Below are positions 26,588 through 34,109 of a stretch of 64,000 bases of DNA, piece by piece. Where the stretch lies: positions 2,914,001 to 2,978,000 of the forward strand of contig NZ_CP080437.1 in assembly GCF_021216655.1 (NCBI RefSeq), written 5' to 3'. A program made the position numbers and the translations under genes. The number at the start of each line of letters is the position of its first letter. The first letter of the stretch is position 1. Source of the DNA: Clavibacter michiganensis. GTDB taxonomy: Bacteria > Actinomycetota > Actinomycetes > Actinomycetales > Microbacteriaceae. The notes beneath the pieces were generated by a model. The model searched no databases and was not told where the DNA came from. It worked only from the letters and a program-made list of their open reading frames with translations.

Positions 26588-27374
26588 AACTGCGGCTTCC
26601 GCACCCTCGGCTAAGCCCATAAAGAAATCATTGCCAGCTCACGATGTCCGCGACTTTCGCGAATCACTTGAGCGGTTCATCAGTGCGCGAGATTACCACG
26701 GGCGACGGTGGCTCGATGCGCGTTGGGGGGTCTACGCTTTCTACGATTACGATGGCGAGCCGATCTATGTCGGTCAGACCAACGAACGCCTGCGGACTCG
26801 CATCCGGCGGCACCTGACGAATCAGCGGACCGATGCCGTGGCCATGCGAATACTCGATGTGTTTGAAGTCGCTGCGGTGGAGGTGTGGCCGATCTGGGAT
26901 CTCGAGACCATTCCCGGCAGCAATTCAGAGGCAAAGGTTCGATTGAACTCCTACGAGTACTCGGCGTACCTCAGCGCCATCGAGAAGTCCAGATTCAACG
27001 CGATTCTTAATGAGAAAATACCACCGGTATCCCCACGAGTGGACATGCCCGAGTCTCTCCGGTGGGAACTTATCGACGCACGGACGCGAGCCGAGCGGGG
27101 GCACCCAGACATTCGACTTGCGCGTCGGGCTGAGACTATCTCGCGCCTTGCAGCCGTCGCGCGCGAGCGAGGGGAGGTCACCGAAGGCCTGCGCCGTGTC
27201 ATCGTCGTCCAGGCGGTCCGGCTCGCTTACATCGCGGCGACGAGGCTCGCCGAAGCCGAAGGGAGAGTCGCTCCTCGCGCCGATGCCATCGACATCGCCG
27301 CCCTCGTCGGAAATGTGCTGTTCGAGTCGAGTAGTCAAGCGGCTGGCGATGCGAGCGAAGAAGAAGCCGATTGA
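26577..27374 (+). CDS. GIY-YIG restriction endonuclease, Eco29kI-like
   Basis: The likely start is TTG at 26577, overlapping the methyltransferase stop; no ATG or GTG occurs in frame before the catalytic domain. Of 265 residues, 50-80 form the GIY-YIG core: WGVYAFYDYDG (GVY at 51-53), IYVGQTNERL (YVG at 64-66) and the Arg-rich helix RTRIRRH. A Glu candidate in NSYEYSAYL (E127) and Asn in RFNAILNE (N141) follow. This order matches the Eco29kI family, whose founder cuts CCGCGG. The C-terminal 110 residues are helical and unlike the host's proteins in base use. A weak start may keep its level below that of the methyltransferase. Confidence 0.8.
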   Translation: MRDETAASAPSAKPIKKSLPAHDVRDFRESLERFISARDYHGRRWLDARWGVYAFYDYDGEPIYVGQTNERLRTRIRRHLTNQRTDAVAMRILDVFEVAAVEVWPIWDLETIPGSNSEAKVRLNSYEYSAYLSAIEKSRFNAILNEKIPPVSPRVDMPESLRWELIDARTRAERGHPDIRLARRAETISRLAAVARERGEVTEGLRRVIVVQAVRLAYIAATRLAEAEGRVAPRADAIDIAALVGNVLFESSSQAAGDASEEEAD

Positions 27375-27411
27375 CCGACGCTTAGACAGGTCGACGGCTT
27401 TGGTTTGTTAG

Positions 27412-27440
27412 TCGCACCCGCGGGCACCCGCCGGAGCGCC
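27412..27440 (+). repeat. right 29-bp direct repeat flanking the R-M island
   Basis: This is the second copy of the repeat at 25346-25374 with one mismatch. It also contains CCGCGG and lies immediately upstream of the menB -10 box, so it supplies the menB -35/spacer region. The two copies are 2,066 bp apart start to start. Confidence 0.85.
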
Positions 27441-27443
27441 GCC

Positions 27444-27449
27444 TAGGCT
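27444..27449 (+). promoter_or_regulatory. -10 box for leaderless menB transcript
   Basis: TAGGCT, then the 6 nt GGACGC, then the ATG at 27456. The right island repeat ends only 3 bp upstream of the box. Confidence 0.65.
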
Positions 27450-27455
27450 GGACGC

Positions 27456-28367
27456 ATGGTGAAGCAGGTCTCCGACATCCACGATCCCACCCGCTGGCGC
27501 GACGTCCCCCTCGCGGAGGGCTTCACCGACATCACGTACCACCACGACCTCACGGGCCGCATCGCGCGCATCGCGTTCGACCGGCCGGAGGTGCGCAACG
27601 CCTTCCGCCCGCGCACGGTCGACGAGCTGTACCAGGCGCTCGACGACGCCCGGCAGGATCCGCGCATCGGCGTCGTGCTCCTCACCGGCAACGGCCCGAG
27701 CCCGAAGGACGGCGGCTGGGCGTTCTGCAGCGGCGGCGACCAGCGGATCCGCGGGCGAGACGGCTACAAGTACGCCGAGGGCGAGACGGCCGAGGGCGTC
27801 GACCCGGCGCGTGCCGGCCGTCTCCACATCCTCGAGGTGCAGCGCCTCATCCGCTTCATGCCCAAGGTCGTCATCGCGGTCGTCCCCGGTTGGGCGGCCG
27901 GCGGCGGGCACTCGCTGCACGTCGTGTGCGACCTCACGATCGCGTCGGCCGAGCACGGGCGCTTCAAGCAGACCGACGCGGACGTCGGCTCGTTCGACGG
28001 CGGGTACGGATCCGCGTACTTCGCCCGCCAGGTCGGCCAGAAGGCCGCGCGCGAGGTGTTCTTCCTCGCCGAGGAGCACAGCGCCCAGCGCATGTACGAG
28101 ATGGGCGCCGTGAACCGCGTCGTGCCGCACGCCGAGCTCGAGGCGACGGCGCTCGGATGGGCCGAGACGATCCTCGGGAAGTCGCCCACCGCGATCCGCA
28201 TGCTCAAGTTCGCCTTCAACGCGGTGGACGACGGCATGGTCGGCCAGCAGGTGTTCGCGGGCGAGGCCACGCGCCTCGCCTACGGGACCGACGAGGCCGT
28301 CGAGGGCCGCGACTCCTTCCTCGAGAAGCGGGCGCCCGACTGGTCGCCGTTCCCGTGGCAGTTCTGA
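27456..28367 (+). CDS. menB: 1,4-dihydroxy-2-naphthoyl-CoA synthase
   Basis: The 303-residue crotonase-fold protein has the MenB features: TDITYHHDLTGRIARIAFDR at the start, VRNAFRPRTVDEL, AFCSGGDQRIRGRDGYKY with the oxyanion-hole Gly pair, VVPGWAAGGGHSLHVVCDLT, FKQTDADVGSFDGGYGSAY and the terminal DWSPFPWQF. It cyclises o-succinylbenzoyl-CoA in menaquinone synthesis. It is followed by menE after 25 bp. It is expressed from a leaderless promoter abutting the R-M island. Confidence 0.95.
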   Translation: MVKQVSDIHDPTRWRDVPLAEGFTDITYHHDLTGRIARIAFDRPEVRNAFRPRTVDELYQALDDARQDPRIGVVLLTGNGPSPKDGGWAFCSGGDQRIRGRDGYKYAEGETAEGVDPARAGRLHILEVQRLIRFMPKVVIAVVPGWAAGGGHSLHVVCDLTIASAEHGRFKQTDADVGSFDGGYGSAYFARQVGQKAAREVFFLAEEHSAQRMYEMGAVNRVVPHAELEATALGWAETILGKSPTAIRMLKFAFNAVDDGMVGQQVFAGEATRLAYGTDEAVEGRDSFLEKRAPDWSPFPWQF

Positions 28368-28392
28368 TCCGCGCGATCCCGCTCCCGCTCCC

Positions 28393-29580
28393 GTGAGGCG
28401 CCTCGAACGGCTGACCGCGTCCGGCGCCGACGTGGTGCCGCTCCTCCGCGCGGCGCTCGCGGGCGACGGCCCGGCCCTCCTCGCGCGGCCGGTGGACGCT
28501 CCCGTCGCCGCCGGGGATCCGCCGCCGCCCGCCGAGGTCGAGCGCCGCGTGGCGCTCGTGGTCGAGACGAGCGGCACCACCTCCCGGCCCAAGCGCGTCG
28601 CGCTGTCGTCGGACGCGCTGCTGGCGAGCGCCGCCGCGTCGCAGGCGGCGCTCGGGGCGCCCGGGCAGTGGATCCTGGCGCTCCCCACCCACTACATCGC
28701 CGGACTCCAGGTGCTCGTGCGCTCGATCGCCGCGGGCACGACGCCCGCGGTCCTCGCGCCCGGGAGCTTCGACCCGCGCGCGTTCGCGGAGCTGGCCGCG
28801 TCGATGGACGCGCGCGTCGCCCGCTACACCTCGCTCGTGCCGACGCAGCTGCACCGGCTCGTGGAGGCGGCGGAGGACGTCGCAACGGGGGATGACGCCC
28901 GCCGCATCCGCGACGCGGTCCGACGCGTCGAGGCGATCCTCGTCGGCGGCCAGGCGACGCCCCCGCACCTGGTCGACCGCGCGGCCGCGCTGGGGTGGCG
29001 CGTCGTGCGCACCTACGGATCCAGCGAGACCGCGGGCGGCTGCGTCTACGACGGCGTGCCGGTCGCGACGGCCGAGGTCGCCGTCGTCGACGGCCAGGTG
29101 GAGCTCGCCGGCCCGATGCTCGCGGAGGGCTACCTGGGCGACCCGAGAGCGACGGACGCGGCGTTCGGCGAGCACGACGGCCGGCGCTGGTACCGCACGG
29201 GCGACGGCGGCGAGCTGGTCGACGGCGTGCTGCGCATCACCGGGCGGCTCGACGACGTCGTGATCTCCGGCGGCGAGAAGCTGCGGCTGGCCGCGGTCGA
29301 GGAGGCGGTGCGGTCGCTCGGGGCATGGGAGGCGCGCCTCGCCGAGGCCGTCGCGGTGCCCGGCGAGCACGCGGGCTGGGGGCAGCGGCCGGTCGTCTTC
29401 GTGCCGGGACCCGTCGATCCGGAGCTCGCCGAGCGCGTGCGCCGCGAGCTGGCCGCGCGCCTCGGCCGCGTCGCGGGATCCGCCGTCGTCCGCGGCATCG
29501 ACGCCATGCCGACGCTTCCGTCAGGCAAGCCCGACCGCCGGGCGCTGAAGGCGCTGGCCGACGCGGATCCGCGCGGCTGA
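28393..29580 (+). CDS. menE: o-succinylbenzoate-CoA ligase
   Basis: The 395-residue ANL-family protein has the P-loop-like ALVVETSGTTSRPKRVALS (residues ~57-75), the A5 motif VVRTYGSSETAGG, the A7 aspartate in YRTGDGGEL, A8 ITGRLDDVVISGGEKL, and A10 PTLPSGKPDRRAL with the adenylating Lys. Length is short for the superfamily but usual for actinobacterial MenE. It acts just before MenB. The GTG start has no strong ribosome site, so it depends on menB transcription and perhaps translation coupling. Confidence 0.9.
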   Translation: MRRLERLTASGADVVPLLRAALAGDGPALLARPVDAPVAAGDPPPPAEVERRVALVVETSGTTSRPKRVALSSDALLASAAASQAALGAPGQWILALPTHYIAGLQVLVRSIAAGTTPAVLAPGSFDPRAFAELAASMDARVARYTSLVPTQLHRLVEAAEDVATGDDARRIRDAVRRVEAILVGGQATPPHLVDRAAALGWRVVRTYGSSETAGGCVYDGVPVATAEVAVVDGQVELAGPMLAEGYLGDPRATDAAFGEHDGRRWYRTGDGGELVDGVLRITGRLDDVVISGGEKLRLAAVEEAVRSLGAWEARLAEAVAVPGEHAGWGQRPVVFVPGPVDPELAERVRRELAARLGRVAGSAVVRGIDAMPTLPSGKPDRRALKALADADPRG

Positions 29581-29625
29581 CGCCGGGACCCGCGCCGTCG
29601 CCCGCGCGCCACGGCACCGCCCGGA

Positions 29626-30609
29626 TCAGCGGGTGACGACGACGAGCTTCCCGACGCGCGCGCCGTCCTCCATGTCCTGGTGGGCCTGCACGATCTCGTC
29701 GAGGGCGTACGTCCGGGCGAGGGGCACGGTCGCGGTGCCGGCCGCGACGGCGTCGAGGAACCCCTGCAGCACGGACGCCGGCAGGTCGCTCGCCTCCCCG
29801 GAGTAGGCGGTGAGGCGCACGCCGTTGGGGATCACGTCCATCGGGTAGAAGTCCGGGATGGTCCACACGTCGGCGAGCATCCCGCTGAAGCAGACGGTGC
29901 CGTGCACGGCGGTGGCGCGGAGGGTGTCGGGCAGCGTGTCCGTGCCGATCAGCTCGATGGCACCGGAGACTCCGCCGGGGACAATCGCGCGCACCTGCTC
30001 GGCGATGCGGCCGGTGTCGACGACCACGTGGTCGGCGCCGGTGACCCGCAGCAGGTCGGCTCGGTCGGGGTTGCGGGTGGTGGCGATGACGGTGGCGCCG
30101 TGCATCTTGGCGAGGACGATGCTCGCGAGCCCCACGGACGAGGTGCCGCCGCGGATCAGCAGCGTGTCGCCGGGCCGGACGCCGACCCCCGTGGTGAGGG
30201 AGCCGTGCGCGGTCTGCAGCATCTCCGGGACGGCTCCGAGCACGGCCCAGTCGAGGGCGCTGGTGAACGGCACGACGCTCGTGGCCGGCACGAGCGCGTG
30301 CTCGGCGTAGCCGCCGTCGAAGGTGCGGCCCATCCCGCCCATGAGCGCGGCGACCTGGGTCCCGGGCTCGTGCTCGCCGCCGGGTGCGGACTCGACGGTG
30401 CCGACGGCCTCGATGCCGGGCACGCGCGGGAAGCTCCCGAAGTCGCCGACGCCCCGTCGGAAGTGCAGCTCCGACCGGTTCAGCCCGAACGCCTCCACGC
30501 GGATGAGGACCTCGCCGGCCCGGGGGACGGGCACCGGGATCTCGCGGAGCCGCAGGACCTCGGGGTCGCCGGGGGCGTCGATCACGACCGCGCGCATCGT
30601 GCGGCTCAT
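29626..30609 (-). CDS. zinc-independent medium-chain NADP-dependent oxidoreductase (quinone-reductase type)
   Basis: The 327-residue MDR protein has VEAFGLNRSELHFRRG in place of the zinc-ligand loop, VPGIEAVGTVESAP, and the nucleotide-binding IRGGTSSVGLASIVLAKMHGA (Rossmann segment, residues ~150-170, split here as IRGGTSSVGLAS and IVLAKMHGA). The catalytic-zinc Cys and structural-zinc Cys are absent, so it is a quinone or enone reductase. Its start overlaps the MarR stop by 4 nt (ATGA), so the pair is one operon and the enzyme is probably induced by the MarR ligand, such as an electrophile. Confidence 0.85.
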   Translation of the reverse strand: MSRTMRAVVIDAPGDPEVLRLREIPVPVPRAGEVLIRVEAFGLNRSELHFRRGVGDFGSFPRVPGIEAVGTVESAPGGEHEPGTQVAALMGGMGRTFDGGYAEHALVPATSVVPFTSALDWAVLGAVPEMLQTAHGSLTTGVGVRPGDTLLIRGGTSSVGLASIVLAKMHGATVIATTRNPDRADLLRVTGADHVVVDTGRIAEQVRAIVPGGVSGAIELIGTDTLPDTLRATAVHGTVCFSGMLADVWTIPDFYPMDVIPNGVRLTAYSGEASDLPASVLQGFLDAVAAGTATVPLARTYALDEIVQAHQDMEDGARVGKLVVVTR

Positions 30610-31037
30610 CGGCCCGCCTCCAGCGCCCGCTGCATGCGCTCGAGCGCGGCGATGCCCGCGGAGATCGCTGCGGCGTCGGCGTGGCCCAGGACGGTGTCCA
30701 GCGCCTCGACGAAGCGTCCGTCCGACGTGGCGAGCGCGGCCTCGCCGGCGGGGGAGAGGCGGCTGCGGACGCTCCGCCGGTCCGTGGGATGGGGTGCGCG
30801 GAGGAGGAGGCCGTCGGCGTCGAGGCGGTCCAGCAGCCTGCTGGCCGCGGCGATGGAGCCGCCGACGCCGGTCGCGACGTCCTGCACGCGGGCGCCGTCG
30901 GGCACGGCCGCGACGACCCGCAGCACCTCGAGGCGCGCGAGGCTCACGGCGCCGTCGCTGCGCATCCGCCTCTCCACGGCGTTCCAGAGGTCGGTCTCGT
31001 GCCGCACCAGCGCGGCGAAGTACTCCTGGGCGCTCAT
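30606..31037 (-). CDS. MarR-family transcriptional regulator
   Basis: The ATG at 31037, with GGGAGGTG 6 nt upstream, gives 143 residues. The winged helix lies at about 45-110: SLARLEVLRVVAA, VQDVATGVGGSIAAASRLLD, and the wing LLLRAPHPTDRRSVRSRLSPAG with the conserved DRR. No sensing Cys is present, so ligand binding rather than oxidation is likely. It is translationally coupled to the oxidoreductase downstream and divergent from a SnoaL-like gene. A 22-bp imperfect palindrome lies between the divergent starts. Confidence 0.87.
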   Translation of the reverse strand: MSAQEYFAALVRHETDLWNAVERRMRSDGAVSLARLEVLRVVAAVPDGARVQDVATGVGGSIAAASRLLDRLDADGLLLRAPHPTDRRSVRSRLSPAGEAALATSDGRFVEALDTVLGHADAAAISAGIAALERMQRALEAGR

Positions 31038-31091
31038 CCGCGCACCTCCCTCGACGCCGGCAGCGGGCGCCGGCACCGTCAGGCTAGCGCT

Positions 31092-31113
31092 GATGCTTGC
31101 TATGTAAAGTATC
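31092..31113 (-). promoter_or_regulatory. candidate MarR operator between divergent genes
   Basis: The 22-bp element has arms GATGCTT and AAGTATC (6 of 7 pairs match) around an AT-rich core, in a gap that is otherwise GC-rich. It sits about 55 bp from the marR start and 45 bp from the SnoaL-like start, so one bound dimer could repress both. Confidence 0.45.
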
Positions 31114-31156
31114 TGCCGCGGGTGCCGACCTGGCGCCCCGACGAGATCGGAGTGAC

Positions 31157-31579
31157 ATGACCCACGACCTGCGCGCCACGATGCAGCGGTTCCTCGAGTT
31201 CATCAACAGCGGCGACGAGGCGATCGGCCGCGAGGTGATCCACCCGGATGCGGCGTTCATGACGCCGTTCTCGCCCGAGCCCCTGGTCGGGCTCGACGGG
31301 TACCTCCAGATCCTCGCGATCATGCGCGGAGCAATCTCGGATGTCCGGTGGACCGTCCAGCAGCTCGTCGTCGAGGGCGATCAGGTGGCTGCTCGCTTCG
31401 AGCTCCGTGGCACGCACGACGGCGAGTTCTTGGGCGTCCCGGCGACGGGGAGGCCGATCGCCGTCGGCGCGAGCGCCTTCTACCGCTTCGCGGACGGCAG
31501 GATCATCGACGAGGTCGGGCAGCCCGACCTCCTCGCGCTGCTCGGTCAGATCGGCGCGCTCCCGCCCGCCCTCCGATGA
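31157..31579 (+). CDS. SnoaL/NTF2-like protein
   Basis: The 140-residue protein is one NTF2-fold domain: a first helix LRATMQRFLEFINSGDEAIG, HPDAAFMTPFSP, GLDGYLQILAIMRGAISDVR, and ATGRPIAVGASAFYRFADGRI, the signature of SnoaL polyketide-cyclase-like and related proteins. GGAGTG lies 4 nt before the ATG. It probably binds or isomerises a small hydrophobic molecule. It is divergent from the MarR-oxidoreductase pair and may share its regulator, which would place both in the same detoxification response. Confidence 0.82.
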   Translation: MTHDLRATMQRFLEFINSGDEAIGREVIHPDAAFMTPFSPEPLVGLDGYLQILAIMRGAISDVRWTVQQLVVEGDQVAARFELRGTHDGEFLGVPATGRPIAVGASAFYRFADGRIIDEVGQPDLLALLGQIGALPPALR

Positions 31580-31624
31580 GGACGGCCAGGGATCCGGCGG
31601 CGGAGGCGGCGCGGGCATGACGAA

Positions 31625-31676
31625 GGGCCGGATGCTCGGCACCCGGCCCCTCGCCTCTCAGGAGGGACGTCCCTCC
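31625..31676. terminator. double hairpin between SnoaL-like gene and csbD
   Basis: GGGCCGG (31625-31631) pairs with CCGGCCC (31643-31649). A second perfect palindrome, GGAGGGACGTCCCTCC, occupies 31661-31676, eight bases before the csbD stop. The two genes converge here, so the pair probably ends both transcripts. Confidence 0.7.
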
Positions 31677-31683
31677 GGAAGTC

Positions 31684-31857
31684 CTACTTCCTGAAGACGT
31701 CCTTCACGTTCTCGCCGGCCTGCTTGGCGCTTGCCCCGGCCTGCTTCGCTTCGCCCTCGGCGACCTTGCTGTCGTCGCCGGTCAGCTTCCCGAAGGCCTC
31801 CTCGGCCTTCCCCGCGAGCTTCTCGCCGGTGTTCTGGGCCTTGTCATCCGCACTCAT
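31684..31857 (-). CDS. CsbD family stress protein, 57 aa
   Basis: The ORF is below common length cut-offs but clear. The product begins MSADDKAQNTGEKLAGKAEE, continues with FGKLTGDDSKVAEGEAKQAG and ends ENVKDVFRK. This is the CsbD pattern (helical, highly charged, repeated G-K-A-E), a sigma-B-type general stress protein of unknown mechanism. CGAAGGAG lies 5 nt before the ATG. It sits within a stretch of stress-type genes and converges with the SnoaL-like gene. Confidence 0.9.
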   Translation of the reverse strand: MSADDKAQNTGEKLAGKAEEAFGKLTGDDSKVAEGEAKQAGASAKQAGENVKDVFRK

Positions 31858-31989
31858 ATGCGCTCCTTCGTTCGGTGGATGGGACGCCTTCGACGCTACG
31901 CCCGCCGGCCTCGGCCGTCACCCCCTCCCACCGGACGCACGGGTCGGCGCCGCCGGGGGATCCCCCGCCGCCCATGGGAGGATGGGCGC

Positions 31990-32307
31990 ATGGCCACCCG
32001 CACGCCCGACGCCCGCGCCAAGGGCCTGCTCTCCTGGCTGATCCTCGCCGTCGGGCTCGTCATCGCCGCGTTCACCGTCGCGATCCTCGTGACCGCCGTG
32101 CAGGTCGACGGCGTCGGCGAGGTGACCGGCACGCTCGTCGCGGGCGGCATCGCGACCCTGGTGGCCGCCGTCGCGTTCGTCGACCAGCGCCGCAAGGTCC
32201 GCGGGACCCGAGCGGTCGAGCTGGCCGCCGGATCCCGCGCGCCCGGCGACGACGCCGTGGCCCCGGCCGACGCCGCGACCCCCGGGGACGACGCCGTCAG
32301 TCGATGA
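31990..32307 (+). CDS. small two-helix membrane protein
   Basis: GGGAGGAT precedes the ATG at 31990; the in-frame upstream reading is Arg-rich filler and not coding. The 105-residue product has two hydrophobic helices, WLILAVGLVIAAFTVAILVT (residues ~15-34) and VAGGIATLVAAVAFV (~48-63), then a basic patch QRRKVRG and a disordered Ala/Asp-rich tail. No function is suggested by sequence. Its last 11 nt overlap the convergent NUDIX gene. Confidence 0.65.
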   Translation: MATRTPDARAKGLLSWLILAVGLVIAAFTVAILVTAVQVDGVGEVTGTLVAGGIATLVAAVAFVDQRRKVRGTRAVELAAGSRAPGDDAVAPADAATPGDDAVSR

Positions 32308-32842
32308 GCCGAAGCGCCACGAGGCGCTCCAGCGCGGCCTGCCCGGCGGGCGGGCAGCGGTCCGCGTCCGCGGATCCGACGAGCTCCACCTCCGCCACCT
32401 CGCCGGACGGCACCGGCTCCTGCCGCGTGCCCTCGCGCGGTTCCGCGCGATAGACGGTCATGCTCACGAGGCGTCCCGCGTGCACGCCGTGCGCGTCGGC
32501 CAGGACGGTGAAGAGGTCCTCGATCGTGGCGGGGTCGATGTCGAGCCCCACCTCCTCGGCGGCCTCGCGCACGAGCGCCTGCCGCGCGCCCTCGCCGGGC
32601 TCGATCTTGCCGCCGGGCAGGTAGAGCACGTCGTGCCCCTGGACGCGCACCATCAGCACTCGGCGGTCGCGGATGAGGGCGAGCGCGGCCACCCGGAGCG
32701 GCCGGTCGTCGGGATCGCGCCGTCGGGCGGCGTCCCCGGGCCCGTCGAAGTCGAGCTCGTCCAGCTCGTCGAGGTCGTCGTCATCGTCGTCGTCGATGAC
32801 CGGGACGACGGGGCGTCCTGCCGGGTCGGGGGTCGATGTCAC
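32297..32842 (-). CDS. NUDIX hydrolase with acidic N-terminal extension
   Basis: The 181-residue protein has the Nudix box GGKIEPGEGARQALVREAAE EVGL near residues 77-100, matching GX5EX7REUXEEXGU. Before the domain lie about 48 residues with a run of seven Asp (residues 17-23) and further D/E. The core is preceded by LRVAALALIRDRRVLMVRVQG. The substrate is unknown; the size and lack of other domains suggest nucleotide or nucleotide-sugar house-cleaning. AGGAGG is 5 nt before the GTG start. It is the last gene of the hemA-GNAT-GNAT-NUDIX unit. Confidence 0.87.
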   Translation of the reverse strand: MTSTPDPAGRPVVPVIDDDDDDDLDELDELDFDGPGDAARRRDPDDRPLRVAALALIRDRRVLMVRVQGHDVLYLPGGKIEPGEGARQALVREAAEEVGLDIDPATIEDLFTVLADAHGVHAGRLVSMTVYRAEPREGTRQEPVPSGEVAEVELVGSADADRCPPAGQAALERLVALRLID

Positions 32843-32851
32843 GCGGTCCTC

Positions 32852-33457
32852 CTACAGTCCGTCGAGGCTCGTGCGAGCCGCCCACTCCACGTCGAGCAGG
32901 GCGACGACAACGGTATCGGCCCACGCTCCGCCGACCCACCGGTCGTGCACCAGGAGCCCCTCGCGCCGCATGCCGAGGCGCCCGGCCAGCCCGAGCGCGG
33001 TCGCGTCCGCCGCGTCGACCCGGCAGGCGACGCGGTGCACGCCCACCTCGGCGAAGGCGAGCTCGAGGATCCGGTCCGCCGCCTCCACCGCGACGCCAGC
33101 GCCCCGCACGTCCTCGTGCAGGACCACGCCGAGCTCCGCCTGCCGTGCCCCGGGATCGCGCAGCAGCAGGTGCACCTCGCCGACCACGCGCGACCACCGC
33201 TGGCCCTGGGCGGGCAGCTCGATCGCGAGGGCGAGCCGGTCGCCCACCTCCGCCAGCCGGGTCCAGCCGAGGCGGTCGGCGAGCATACGCGCGGGGTCGG
33301 CCGCGGATCCGGCGAGGTGCGGCCGCGCGCCGGGGGACTCCGCGTACGCCTCGATCGCGACCACGTCGTCCGGCGTGAACGGCCGCAGCACGAGCCGATC
33401 AGTGCGGACGGGACCGCGCACCTCGACCGGGTCGAGCGCGGGCAGGTCGCCGTCCAC
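32852..33457 (-). CDS. GNAT N-acetyltransferase (RimJ/RimL-like)
   Basis: The 201-residue protein starts with the RimJ pattern RTDRLVLRPFTPDDVVAIEAYAES, has VVGEVHLLLRDPGARQAELG, the acetyl-CoA-binding VLHEDVRGAGVAVEAADRIL (a partly degenerate R/Q-x-x-G-x-G/A, here RGAGVA) and terminates [20 protein letters not shown]. It is a close relative of the next gene upstream, so the two arose by tandem duplication and diverged. The start is GTG at 33457. Substrate is unknown: a protein N-terminus or a small amine. Confidence 0.82.
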   Translation of the reverse strand: MDGDLPALDPVEVRGPVRTDRLVLRPFTPDDVVAIEAYAESPGARPHLAGSAADPARMLADRLGWTRLAEVGDRLALAIELPAQGQRWSRVVGEVHLLLRDPGARQAELGVVLHEDVRGAGVAVEAADRILELAFAEVGVHRVACRVDAADATALGLAGRLGMRREGLLVHDRWVGGAWADTVVVALLDVEWAARTSLDGL

Positions 33458-33470
33458 GGGGATCCGCCGG

Positions 33471-34109
33471 TCAGGTGGCGGCGGGCGTCGTCGTCGCCCA
33501 CTCGTCGGCCAGCACGGCGTAGTAGAGGCTGTCGACCCACTCGCCCTTCACGAGGTGCTCCTCGCGGAAGTGCCCCTCCCGGCGCATGCCGAGGCGCTCG
33601 GCCATGCGGGCGGACGAGGTGTTGCGGGCGTCGAGCTGCGCGAGGACGCGGTGGGCGCCCGCGCGCTGGAAGGCGATGTCGAGCATGGCGCGGCTGGCCT
33701 CGGTGGCGTAGCCGCGGCCGGCGAAGTCCGGGTTCATGACCCAGCCGATCTCGAGCTGGCGCGAGGCCGCGTTGCGGAGGAGGAGGGACACGTCGCCGAC
33801 GACGCGGCCGGATCCCGCGCGCGGGTTGAGGCTCGGCTCGTCTGGCAGCTCGACGGCGAGCCCGAGGAAGTCGTTCGACTGCTCGAGCCGGGTCTTCCGG
33901 CGGCGGGCGGCCAGGTGGCGCTTGGACGCCTCGCGGTCGCGGAGCGGCCAGAACATGTACTCGACCACGTCGGGTCGGCGCTGGATGTCGGCGTAGTCGT
34001 CGAGGTCGTCGGCCGTGTAGGGCCGGATCACCAGGCGCTCGGTGCGCACGGGCTCCGTCATCCTGAGCGGCGCGTCGAGGCGCGGGCCGCGGAGGATGCG
34101 GGGCCTCAC
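33471..34109 (-). CDS. GNAT N-acetyltransferase (RimJ/RimL-like), tandem paralog
   Basis: The 212-residue protein shows [48 protein letters not shown], the intact acetyl-CoA motif [14 protein letters not shown] and [20 protein letters not shown] (each kept here as shorter runs: [19 protein letters not shown]). Its GTG start overlaps the hemA stop by 4 nt, so it is translated with hemA; a second start, ATG at 34061, is possible. Its motif A is better preserved than that of the downstream copy, suggesting it is the active parent. Confidence 0.85.
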   Translation of the reverse strand: MRPRILRGPRLDAPLRMTEPVRTERLVIRPYTADDLDDYADIQRRPDVVEYMFWPLRDREASKRHLAARRRKTRLEQSNDFLGLAVELPDEPSLNPRAGSGRVVGDVSLLLRNAASRQLEIGWVMNPDFAGRGYATEASRAMLDIAFQRAGAHRVLAQLDARNTSSARMAERLGMRREGHFREEHLVKGEWVDSLYYAVLADEWATTTPAAT

